Positions 11,845 to 22,900 of a DNA stretch of 64,000 nt are shown piece after piece (position 1 is the stretch's first letter; each line of letters begins with the position of its first letter). The notes under the pieces are model-generated. The model did not search any database. It was not told the origin of the DNA and was given only the letters and a program-made list of their open reading frames with translations. Position numbers and translations under genes: made by a program. The DNA comes from Styela clava (Eukaryota > Chordata > Ascidiacea > Stolidobranchia > Styelidae), in assembly GCF_964204865.1 (NCBI RefSeq), contig NC_135255.1, positions 3,658,001 through 3,722,000 of the forward strand, given 5' to 3'.

Positions 11845-12160
11845 CTCGGCGATGTGGCGCATCGTGCTAAGCGTAAGGAATACGCTCACCACCGCACCTC
11901 TGATTACTCTGCGTGGATTCGAATCCCATGCGGGGATGGTTATATGCGAGAAGATTGCTGCACTCCTCGCCGCCGTAGGGTGGTTCACGTAAGCGCTGGT
12001 CGGTTATGGCTTCCTCTACCATCAAGTCCATGCTTCCGAAAACAAATAACTGGCTAACGAATCCTATACCCGATATGGACTGGTAATCGAACGAGAGGCC
12101 GTGGTTCGCCATATGATTAAGCCGCCTTAAAAGCTTTCCTCTCTCCCGGGATAAATATGT
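11845..12160 (+). repeat. tRNA-derived SINE
   Basis: The head has an A-box-like ATGTGGCGCATCGTGCTAAG (near 11852) and a B box GGATTCGAATCCC at 11915-11927, with normal tRNA spacing. The body GGGATGGTTATATGCGAGAA and GATTGCTGCACTCC recurs at 6340-6375. The end lies in CTTTCCTCTCTCCCGGGATA. Several overlapping reading frames here are artefacts of the higher GC content. Confidence 0.65.
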
Positions 12161-12346
12161 AAATCCTAGCCTATTCTAGTATATATATCACAGACTGAAA
12201 AAACGTGTAATAACATTGCTCATTTGGCTGTTTTTTTTCTTCTTTTTTCGATAGGCATACCCCACTTGGTTTTCATTAGGCGATTCCTTTTTTTTATCTC
12301 TACGTCGATAGGTTGTTTCACAATGCATTATGAAAAAAGTGATTCG

Positions 12347-13676
12347 TTATTTGAAATCATCAGTTTCATGAACTTTTTCATTAGATTCTGTATCATTTTG
12401 TGACGTATCAGAAGTTTGAATAACGACGTTATGTAATGTTTCAGAATTATCTTCTTTTTGGTAAGATACAGCCGGTTCTTGAGTTTCTTGTTCTTGAGTT
12501 TCCTCATATTTAGTCACAGAATACTCATTATACTTCATAGCAAGAAGACAAACAAAGATCAACGACGAAGCAATAATCATTGCGGCAGGAATTATGATTG
12601 ACATTGTTATTTTTGTAATCCCGGTTGCTAACAACGCGACACCCAGAACTATTGCACCTAGTGAAACTATAATGAAAGTGCACATTTGCCTTACAAGATC
12701 ATTTGCTGTCGGCGGAGGACTGTAAAAAACAAACAATTACGTTAGTTTTATGAGTTAGGAATTCCATATGTAAGATGAAACCACATGTCATGATTTTTTC
12801 AGTACAAGTTTAGAATCATAAACATTCTTATTCCGTCTACAACTAGTAGTACGGTACTCACGTACATTTGAACCCATACATTTGCACCCGTATATCCGCG
12901 GGTTCAATCTATATGCGGGTGTTAAAATCCATGGGTTTGGGTTAGTATGGGTTCAAATATCCGTAGGTGCAATAGTATGCAGGTGCAATTGTCGTGAGTT
13001 CAAATTACCGGCAGATGTACGTGGGTTCTAATGTAATGGAACCATTTCATAACATTAATTTTTTTGATCATATAGTGTTATTTATGTACTCCCGTAGTAT
13101 GTGAACCAAGATGGCGGACACCGGAACGTAGTAAGTGTACCAGGTTAACGTTAGGTCATAATTTTATTCCAATTTTCCTTATTTTAGTTCTATTACGAGT
13201 TCGGGGCTAGCCAAGTGACTCCCGTAGTATTTGTACCTGCAATTATGACCTAACCCTAACCTGTTACACATACTACGTTCCGGTGTCCGCCATCTTGGTT
13301 CACATACTACGGGAGTATCGTTATTTTGAATACTTTGTAATATATATTAGAGTATATTCGAAGACCTTGTGGTTCACAGACTTACACATGTGCTTACTAT
13401 CTTAAGAGTGGTGGTATATGGCATGACATCCTCTTAAAAACATTTTTCTTTTCGCGTGAAATATCATATATATACATTAGAAACGGCATGAACTTACAGA
13501 TCTTCATTTTCCCCGTTTTCACTTAGATCTTCTATTTCTTCCTCATTTTGACTCGCTTCTTTTTCTTCTTCTAAAGTTTTATCATTTCCGTATCCTGCTT
13601 CGTTGTTTTCCACCGATTCCACACGTTCCTCTATATCCACTTCAATTACATTGCATATGCCGGCGTTTTCCGTCAT
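12347..13676 (-). CDS. Two-TM hairpin membrane protein with long acidic N-terminus (paralog 3)
   Basis: Family not recognised. Exon 1 is complement(13498..13676): ATG to a GTAAGT donor, 59 codons plus two bases. Exon 2 is complement(12347..12719) after a TTTTTTACAG acceptor. The phase 2 join gives 183 residues, as in both neighbours. Residues 1-59 are very rich in Glu, Asp and Asn. L60-P61-P62-P63 directly precedes the membrane part. Hydrophobic segments lie at about 73-94 and 97-121. The motif G-A-I-V-L-G matches G-S-I-G-I-G and S-A-I-G-L-A of the paralogs, and I-I-P-A-A-M matches their P-G-I segments. The tail is polar (Glu, Thr, Gln, Ser) and lacks the terminal PPSY of the other two. The intron contains a palindromic MITE and a periodic inverted repeat. 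Confidence 0.85.
12860..13035. repeat. Inverted repeat built of GGTTCAAAT / GGTGCAAT units
   Basis: Left arm: CACGTACATTTGAACCCATA, ATTTGCACCCG. Right arm: GTATGGGTTCAAATATCCG, GGTGCAATAGTATGCAGGTG and GATGTACGTGGGTTC. Within the arms a GGTTCAAAT or GGTGCAAT word recurs at roughly 16-base spacing, in one orientation on the right and the opposite on the left. It lies inside the intron of paralog 3. I do not recognise the family. Confidence 0.65.
13087..13317. mobile_element. Palindromic MITE, copy C (intact; in the intron of paralog 3)
   Basis: TACTCCCGTAGTATGTGAAC at the left and GTTCACATACTACGGGAGTA at the right are exact inverse complements. Complementarity continues through AAGATGGCGGACACCGGAAC and CAGGTTA for about 80 bases per arm. 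Between them is the TTATTTTAGTTCTATTACGA core shared with copies A, B and D. The outermost TA on each side could be the target duplication, as in Tc1/mariner-type MITEs. No coding capacity. Confidence 0.9.
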
Positions 13677-16600
13677 ATTGAAAATAATTTGGTAGTTAAA
13701 TCTCTTTTTCTATCAAATTTTTAGCGTCGAACACCAAAGTATAATTATGTACTTTTAGATTACGTCACATAAAATTTAGTTTAAAGAGGATAGCTCAATG
13801 ACCACAAGTTTGCTTGCAACTTCATACTTAAAACTAAAAAAAAAAACGTTATTTTTTTTTCTACCAATTTAATCACTCAAGTATTTGAAATAATATAGGT
13901 TTTCGGATATTTTTATATATCTTTTTCCGAAATAAACCTTTTGTCATTTGATAATAAAATTATTTTTTATAAAAGGACACACCGAAAAGACTAAATCATT
14001 CAATAATGATTTTTGTGTATGGTATGAATATTTTAGAATGACGTAGTTATTGGAAAAGGCGACGATTACATAAATCTTGCCAGTCAGTCAGTCTTCAATC
14101 TCTCTCTCTCGACTCAATGGATTTTTTTCTAGGCTTTATAACAGTTGATATTTTGTGGCGTGATGTCAAGTGTTTTCTTTCGAGCTTTAACTTTAGACTT
14201 GGGAAATCCGAAACAATTTGTAAATATATCTTTAATGCAGGCCTAATCCACCTAGCCCGTACAACCTTTTCCGCTCGCCTATGTTGGTGCACCGCAGCTG
14301 CTTTGTTACGGAATGGCGAGAAATCGGCGTAACATCGCCACACTGCTCATTTTGTGAACAAAACAACCTTATTAAAACCAGGAACGTTGGGTTCATGACT
14401 TCGACGTTACTTCTTGTTTACGTTACTCTCATATCCACTCCTTTCAATCGTTTTTTTTTTTTCTCGTTTTAGTTTAACTCTCGTCAGTAGACAGTAAGTG
14501 CAATACCTTTCAATTCAAAAATTAGCGAGTTTAGTGTCTCTGCATCTTTTATTTGAACTTGCTAGTCCATCTATTTTAACTACTAAGATGACTCACTGAC
14601 TCCAGATTCTAATTGTTCAAACTTTTCTTTTCATAAATATACGTAAGCGCGTGTTGGTCGAATATCATCATAACAGAAAGAATGTTTTTTTGCAATCCGA
14701 TATTCTCCGGAATACGAGAAAATACATTTTTTTCGAATCCCAAATGATACGGTTTGGCATGACAATAGCGAGGTACTTACTTTCCAGTGACTTGCTTTCT
14801 AAACTTAAAACAAAGTACGTACGCGCTCTTGTCAAAACAACTCGATAATAATATTTTAGTTCGCAATTTTATAGCGGAATCTATATATAAATAAACTTAT
14901 TTTCTAACTTTCGTTTTTGACTGTTAAAATATTGCACAGTTGATCAAAGATGAATGCATAAATGGCATCGTTACATTGGTCAATCAAGCGAATATGTGTT
15001 TGAAAGCAATCACACACTATGATATGACGAGTTCAGGATATTTGCGAGGAAAATCATTTTTTCGTGATGTATATAACGAGTGATTATCACTAGAGGCAAC
15101 TTAAAATTTTCGATATTCCGTTTTTGGCTTAGAAGCTTTTCAGATTTGAAATTTAAAACTCGTGTCACAAAGGAATTGCCCTATTCCTGCCCCCTATTCG
15201 AGTGTTGCCTTCATCTAACCATGTCAGGTGCGGATAAAACGCATCTCAGTAACAGTCATTGAAAAAATCCGTACTGAAAACATGTTCAATGTAATCCTGA
15301 GCCAAATACTAGCTCAGGCGAGGACAGTATTTGAGTCACATACTTTATTGATTCGTATCTATTGTTTAGAATGATTCAAGTATTGGACGACGACATGATG
15401 GTCCATGATTTCCGCAATGGGTTTCATTGGTTTTCTTTTTCTTAGTTTAGTGATTTTGTCAAATATTCTATTACCAGTCTGAACTGAAGATTCTAATTAG
15501 TTTACAAGCGAAACTCGATACAAAATCCGAAGTTCATGAATTGTGGCAGCCTTGCAATCCTTCAGTGAGATTGCTTGCAGTACTTGCAGTACATATATAT
15601 AAATCATTTATGTGTTTAATGGTAATTTAAACAACGACGTCAGTAATTGGTCTTTTCTCTACTTTCGTTTTGACGCGAAGATAAAAGTGTTGCAATGAAC
15701 TGCGCATGAAGTGAGCTTTTACGTGAATGCATTTTTGAACACGAAGTGGACGCATAGATCGTTTTGTTGTTATGTTGTTGTTGTTCTTCTTCTTGGTAAA
15801 ATCGCTTCTCTCTTCGACTACTAGACCGATAGCTTTGACATTTTCAGTGACGGAAGATTGTTGTTGTCACTTTTATCTATTCCTAAATCCTATGATATTT
15901 TATAAATCCCGCTCTTTTATCTTTATTCCGCTATGAGTGACGTCAGGTTTGTCATCCGTTTCTATTTTTCGAAGTCAGTGCTCGCTAAACGGAAGAATAG
16001 TATACGGTAGACGACCAAGGGTCTAATGTAGTTTAGTACAAGTACTTCCAGTGGGCGCTGCGTAACAGTCTTGCATATTTGATGTTATTCCTGACCCCCC
16101 AACTGCCTACGTCATCCAAAAATTACGTCACAATCACGTGAGGTTTAATAATTTCGTTGTCGCAGACGCCATTACGGGCGATCGTCGACATAATTTGGCG
16201 CACTGTATTACGTGATTTCGACGTAGCAGAAGGGCTGGGCGTTTCGAAACACTGATATGTCGAATCAGCGCTGTTTCGCCATTCGAAATGAATATTATGG
16301 CGTCATAGAAAATGCAAACTGAAATTCGTCAAGGTATCAGGTTTTGACTCAATAAAAAATATGTCAACGTCATCACTTCTGTCAATATTAATTTAGATGA
16401 GTATGACGCTGGTTCAGAACAATATATGGCATCGGATAAGGTAGCAAATGACCCCAACCACTACTTGAGATTCTATGCTACTAACATTAATTCACTTACA
16501 TGGTGACGTGGTAATTAAATGCGCTATCCCAATTTGTCACAGCTTGATCTTAAATATCTATTAGTTCAATCAAACTCATCTGGCTGTTTTTGAAGGGAAG

Positions 16601-16885
16601 TGCTGATTTATGTCTGCATGACGTAATTAATTGCCTGTAAGTAACGCCTCTTAACTCTGAGAAGCTATGAAGACGACAAATACGTTCCGACCGAGTGGGT
16701 CGGCTTGTAGACTATGTAGCTGGTTGTTTCCCCAAATTTCTTTGTCTCTCTAATATGATTGCCACTGACTTGTAATATATTAGATTTAGAACCCGCTAGG
16801 TGCACGATATAATTTTCTCCAGGGTTGAACGCGAAAAAAGTGAACAGTTACCGCGAATATACTTTGTTGTGACAGAACATCTATC
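13677..16885. other. No supported gene; one repeat-like patch
   Basis: This holds the upstream region of the gene starting at 13676. At about 15770-15870 a GTTGTTCTTCTTCTTGG tract followed by CTACTAGACCGATAGCTTTG and a TTTTCAGTGACGGAAG segment looks like an interspersed repeat, family unknown. Opposing frames at 14095-14343 have no homology I can name. Confidence 0.35.
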
Positions 16886-17226
16886 GAAGGGTGTGCAACA
16901 GGCGGCCGCGGGCCACAATCCGGCTCACGAAGTCATTTAGTGTGGCCCTTGTCAACTCTCAGATTTTTCCCCAGCAAGAATAAAATCTTAATCCAATAGT
17001 TTATGTTTAAAGGGCGCTCACATGGGTAAAACTACACAATGTTTCTTTGCTGTTGTCGCTGCGGAAAATCTTTCGCCGTTTTGCCTAGTGCATTTATTAC
17101 TGTAAAGCTAAGCGATAGCCGCATCATTTTCTCTTGCCTTTCCCATTGAATTTTTTGTTTGGCCAAGCTAGACGTCTGAAGTTGATTAGGCTATAGGGCC
17201 CACCGAAAAAAATGTTGCACACCCCC
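16886..17226. mobile_element. hAT-like MITE with GGGTGTGCAAC ends
   Basis: GGGTGTGCAAC near 16889 pairs with GTTGCACACCC ending near 17224. Inside the left end is GCGGGCCACAATCCGGCTCA, the subterminal pattern typical of hAT MITEs. Flanks CATCTATC and GATCTATA agree at six of eight bases and may be the target duplication. The element is about 340 bases long and non-autonomous. Confidence 0.7.
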
Positions 17227-19565
17227 GATCTATATCCTAGATGCGAATAATGAGAAGATTCATTTTTCGTCAAAAACAACGAAAGACGTGAAATAGAATG
17301 AAAAAAATAATGATTGACACGAAAAAAAATTTTTACGTGTTAAAACGAATGACTGTTTACTCGACATAAACTGGTGATCAACGACGAAACGTCGTAGATC
17401 GAGGGTCGTATAGTCTCAGCTTTTCCTTACCCATGTCAAGATGAACACCTCACTCTATCATATTAATAACATAGTGAATATTTAATAAATACACCATTCG
17501 GTCCCTAGACGATTTGCCCTCATTTTATCATCAAGTCAAGTACGGAGCCAATGTCAGATTATTGCAAAGAATGCATTTTCCTCATCCACTAGAAATAATA
17601 ATAAAAAGAAATAATATTTCTCATCAAATTCCTCAACACGATGTCTTTGGTAGAGATTTATAAAACACATATTAAAATTTATTGGAAATTCACATACATT
17701 CATCTCAATTATTTTTCTGATTTTTTCATTTAGAACTATTGCGTAGACGTTCTCATAGATTTTCTTTTTTGTTGCGTCAAAGATTTATCATTGGTCATAA
17801 TTTTTCCTGATCCCACCAAAATTCTGGCGCAATTTTGAAAGTCTGAAGCATAGCAAGATTCATCATCAACCCAAGAAACGACTTTTTTTAATATACCATT
17901 GGCTTTTCTCGAATAAACACAGATATACAAGATATATTATAGAATAAGTTATCAATTTTATCACGGGAGAGAGCCAAACCAAAAAGACGGCTTACCGTAA
18001 TTTGCGCAAAAAACGCAATTCCAGCCTTCGGAAGTAGAAAATTTTAGCCCAGTCTATCGCTTTTGAATTAAGATTTTTATTCTTGCCACTACAATATTAT
18101 ACAACCTCTCAGAAACGAAAGGATTATCGAGTTGTACAATATATAGACTACCTGAATTTCAAAAACACACATAAAATCGAAGATATATGTCAACAAAACC
18201 ACGAAAACTCATCGCCATACCTGAAAATGTGTCTCGCAGTGAAAAATTCTAATCAACAAAATATCTTCAATAGTTTCCGAGATAATAATGCTCAAACATG
18301 GATAAGGAATGTATTTTGGGCGTGAATATCATAGTATTTTATCTGAAATAATAAAAAACCCCAAATTTAACTTGGGGCAGAGAATATTCCTCTAATTGAA
18401 GATCATATCTAACACTAGTAGGCTACATTTATTGACCTTGCGTTTCTTCGAGCATTTGCGAGATATTGACTGTACGGCATGAAGGTGTTGAGATACTTTG
18501 TGCAAAGTAATTGAGCTGCATTCAATGCCGCAGTAGATTTCTCTGCTATAAATTGCAGAAGTGGGGCATGTGTTGCGTTTCCCAACCCAAACTGACTTGA
18601 AGATTCTCAAATAAAAATGACTGAATTTGCATAAATCAAGATTGCAGCAACGTTTTTTTTTTTATCTCGTCGTATCTTGTCTATATTTTTATTATTAATC
18701 AAGAAAGGAATATAGTACGTGCACTTAGTGCAACTAGTTGAAAACGACAGCGCTGTGCGTCTACCTCCGATGTTCACATGTGTTATTCGTGATACTTTAG
18801 TAAGCTATTGTTCAATATTTCCCGTTCAGCTTTCTTGTTCAGCTTAAAATTCTGCATACCGTGTACTACATTCAAGTTGAATACGTTTCCCCACATGAAT
18901 GAAACTTTCTTTTTCACCCGCTCCAACTTAATTGATCCGACTAACTACGATGACAAAGACGACAACATTTTGGTTAATGTGAATGATAATCTGCCCTTCT
19001 GTCAAAATTTAATCGCGTCACTTCTTTATTGACGATAATATACACACATTCAAAGTGTTGCTAAAGGGCGTGTGCCACGAAGCCTTCAATCTAGATTCTA
19101 GAATCAAATAAACAGCTTTTGTTACCCACGCGAAATTTCCCAAATGGTACTTTTAAAAGCAGCTTAAATACAATAACGGAGAATATATCTCGACCTGCGT
19201 CAACCTACGCTAGGTGGCGATAAGTAAAAAAGACAGAATTTCAATTTAAGACAAATGTTTCAAAACAAATCTTTGAAAAAATCCCCAGTTACCATCATTG
19301 CAATAGAGTTGGTAGCCATATTTTACAAATAAATATGAAGATTACGTTGAAAACGTTTTGTTTTTCACGAAATGCAGTGAGAGTCTTTTAATAATATTAT
19401 TTATTTTTTTGAACTCATATTACTATTATAATTTCTCTGATTTGAACTTATAGTACACATATCAAATCGAAACAATATCAGATGTAGCTGGTTTAATAAG
19501 CGTTGTTTATTACTTATTTTTCTCCTATATTGATATATTTATTTACTGTGTTTCCTTGCTCCACA
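17227..19565. other. Region before the LRR gene, no coding exon supported
   Basis: Mostly AT-rich. A TTTCCTTGCTCCACAG acceptor-like site ends at 19565 and could start a 5' UTR exon of the LRR gene that follows. Frames at 17736-17930 and 18083-18325 show no recognisable domain. Confidence 0.35.
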
Positions 19566-19919
19566 GGGAGGCCGAACCATAAAACTTGGCATAAGTAGGT
19601 CAGCGAAGAGAAAATGAATACATCAGTGAACTCATCAACATTTTAGTGTGTCCAATGATTCGGTGTTTGAGTGTGTGAAGCACTTCTGTCTAAATATCGG
19701 TACAAATGAATTTCTTTATATTAGTGAAAATTTGAAAGTATGGACTATTAGAAGTGCGAGTGCGTTTTTGGTAGAAGCAATTGAGTTAGACTCGAAATTC
19801 AATCGTGTGGTAGTTTGGGGTCAGAAACAAATACCACATGAACTTATATTTCCATCAAGGGATATTATACGAGGTTCGTATAATACGTAGCCTATAGGCT
19901 TAATCTTTTACAGTTAAAA

Positions 19920-22900
19920 ATGACTTTACTTTACAAATACGAATTTTTCGTTTTGATTATTACGAAAGTCACGGCTTCGGCGGTCTATGATGACTGTTTG
20001 GTTGTGGCAGGAGCTTACAAGTGCCAAACAACAGGACTTACTGAAATTCCTTCGGAATTATATAACGAAAATCTGAAAACTCTCGACTTGAGTGACAATG
20101 AAATCAGCAGTCTCAAATCGTTGACTCTTTTTCGGTAAGTGTCTGATCCATAAACTTCATACGTGGTTGTAACATTGTCTAAATTTGATTGAATGGATGA
20201 ATTAGCAAAGTAAACTCGAGCAATTCGGAAACTTATGAATTTATATCAATATATGTAAATTAGTCTGTATCAAACTTCTTGCTGTGCTAAGTTGATCACC
20301 AGATGCAGAAGATCGCTGGCGTTCGGGGTGCTGAAAATATTTCTGATCCGGTTCGAACTACCAAGTTCTTACACTCTGGGTCATATGTAGGCTACGTTTG
20401 AGGCCGCAAGGTAGATTACCAGTGATATCATTCAAGTTGACACTAGCTACTAGGCTAAGCCAATGCATCCATGAACAAATTACTTGATTTTTTTGTTATT
20501 AGATAATAATTATATATAAATATATACTGTATATCTTTTCACCCTAAGACCAGTGACACGTTTCAAAGCACGAACGTCATCTAGTATATATATTTGAATG
20601 AATTTTGTTAATATATTTTTTTGAAGTGATTCTTTCTTCTGTTTTAATGTTGTACCCCATTTTCAAACAGTGTTCGCTCATAAGTCTGGGGTGTGAACAA
20701 GCCTTTAGATAGCAGTGCAATTTGTATAATAGACAATTTGTATCACGCAACAGTGAAACTATTGTTCTATGTTTCAGAAATCTCAGTTCCTTTCGGGAGT
20801 TGATATTTCGCATGAATCGAATCGAAAACTCTTCCTTGCTTTTCTTTCTTGGATTTAATCAACTGAAAAAATTGGATTTGTCGCAAAATAATATGTCTGG
20901 ATATGTTTCAAAGTCATACTTCAGTGATTTAATTTCGTTGGATTCTTTATCGCTTGCTTATAACAAAATAAACTGTTTAGAGGTGAGATTACTACATTTT
21001 TACCAAATCGAGTGCAATTAAGTACTTGCTTTCCTATAATGGCAATTCCCTTCTATAACACCAACCATTCAAAGTAAAAGGAATTTGTGTTCGGTTTAAA
21101 ATCGTGTACGTTTGAAGGTACTCCCTCAATGTGTGTACCGGGTTAGGGTTAGGGCATAATTGTATTCCGATTTTTCCTGATTTTAGTTCTATTACGAGCT
21201 TGGGGACTGTTAGCCAAGTAAATATACCCCACGCCCATAAGTTTCAGTCCCTTTACACAACTTGATGTAATGTACGAACGAAATTAGTTACCTCCACATT
21301 GGTATCCACACTTCTGGAGCGCCCGTTTGAATATACCACAATTTACTCTTATTTAGGAATACAGTTTGGCTTCTCTAGGATTTTTGACAGAATTGGACAT
21401 AAGCTACAATGACGTTGCAAAATTTGTCAGTTTCCGTTCTACAAACTCATTATTTCCTTCTCCACAACAATGTGTTTTTCGACAAGAACTTTGTCGTTTA
21501 CGTTCATTGATTGTTCTGAGAATATCGGGAAATAATATATCTGATGCATTTTCTGGTATGTATTGAAAGCTGTCAAGATAATGATGTTGCAACATTCCAT
21601 TGCGTTTCTCGAAGCTGTAGTTTTAATTAGTAGATTACTTCGCACTTATGATTCTTCAAGTTTTATTGCATTTAATTAAACCTTGTCGTCTTTTTACTGC
21701 TGTTGTTGAGTAACTTGAGAGAATCGTGGATTTTACCTTTTTTCCGAACTAACAGGAGCATTACATCGAATAATTTCTTAGCTTAAATTTAAAATGTTCT
21801 TTTCTTAAAGTTTGGTATTTACTGAAAATATCTTTCATTGCCAATATTTTTATGATTATTTTATCATTAGGTATGTACCAAAACTCGTTTGACACATCTC
21901 CACATCCCGGTGGGTTTTTCTCCTGCTTGGCACAACTGACACATTTGCAAGCTTCCAATTGTGGCATAACCAGCATACATCGACAAACGTTTCACGGCTT
22001 ACGCCATTTAGCGAATTTGGATCTTTCCGAGAACTTTATCAAGATTTGGGATACAAGAACACTTGCAGGATCCAAGTCCCTTGTCTTCATCGATCTCGGA
22101 AGCAATATGCTCGAGCACCTTCCTGAAAATTCTTTTGCAGGTTTGTCGCAAGGTGGTGTTAGGGAGCAATGATTTAGAACCGATTCGTGTTTTACGACTC
22201 TAAAGCAGAGGTTCTCAACCGCCGGTCCGCGACAACCTTGCTGCCGGTCCACCAAATATATTCCAATATAAATATATTAATGGCAAAATACAGAGTACTG
22301 ACTTCATGTCCATTAATTTTATGATTTTTTAACTCTTATTGATTCGTGGTACCGGTATTCTTCTAACAAGCAAACTTGGTGAGAGGTCCTCTGCCCATTT
22401 AAGCCCTCAACGGCTGGATGTTTGTTAAGTCTATGATCTCATAACGGCGTCTAACGTCTTAGCGGATGAGTTTAATAGCACATCAACTTGCATGACATTA
22501 AAATCACGTATTTATTCAATGTAATATCGACACATAAATATTAGAGCATCTAGGGCAGTGCTTCCCAACCTTTTTTATATCGCGGCACACATATCACAAA
22601 ACACGAACATTTTCTACTCATAAAGAGTGCGATAGTCGAACGCGAACAAATGGTTAATAGTTACCGATATTACAACTGTTTACTTACATTAATGTAAACG
22701 TGAGCGACTTCGGAGCACCTCACATTGTTGTAAACGTTGCGCGACCGCACGGGTAATACGTCGCCTTCAAACGTGCCGCCGATCACGCGCTTGGGTTTTG
22801 CTCGTCGTTCCACGTTACGCCCTTATTATTATTACATGTATTGTCAATTTTTCACAACATTTTTGTTACAATTCAATAAGTTTCTCCCATTTCCAAGATC

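Noticed and set aside
11797..12112. Three overlapping open frames of 60-86 codons
   Set aside because: They lie in both orientations across the SINE at 11845-12160.
21140..21156. TTAGGG repeats as interstitial telomere
   Set aside because: The units are a fixed part of a MITE that recurs elsewhere in the window.
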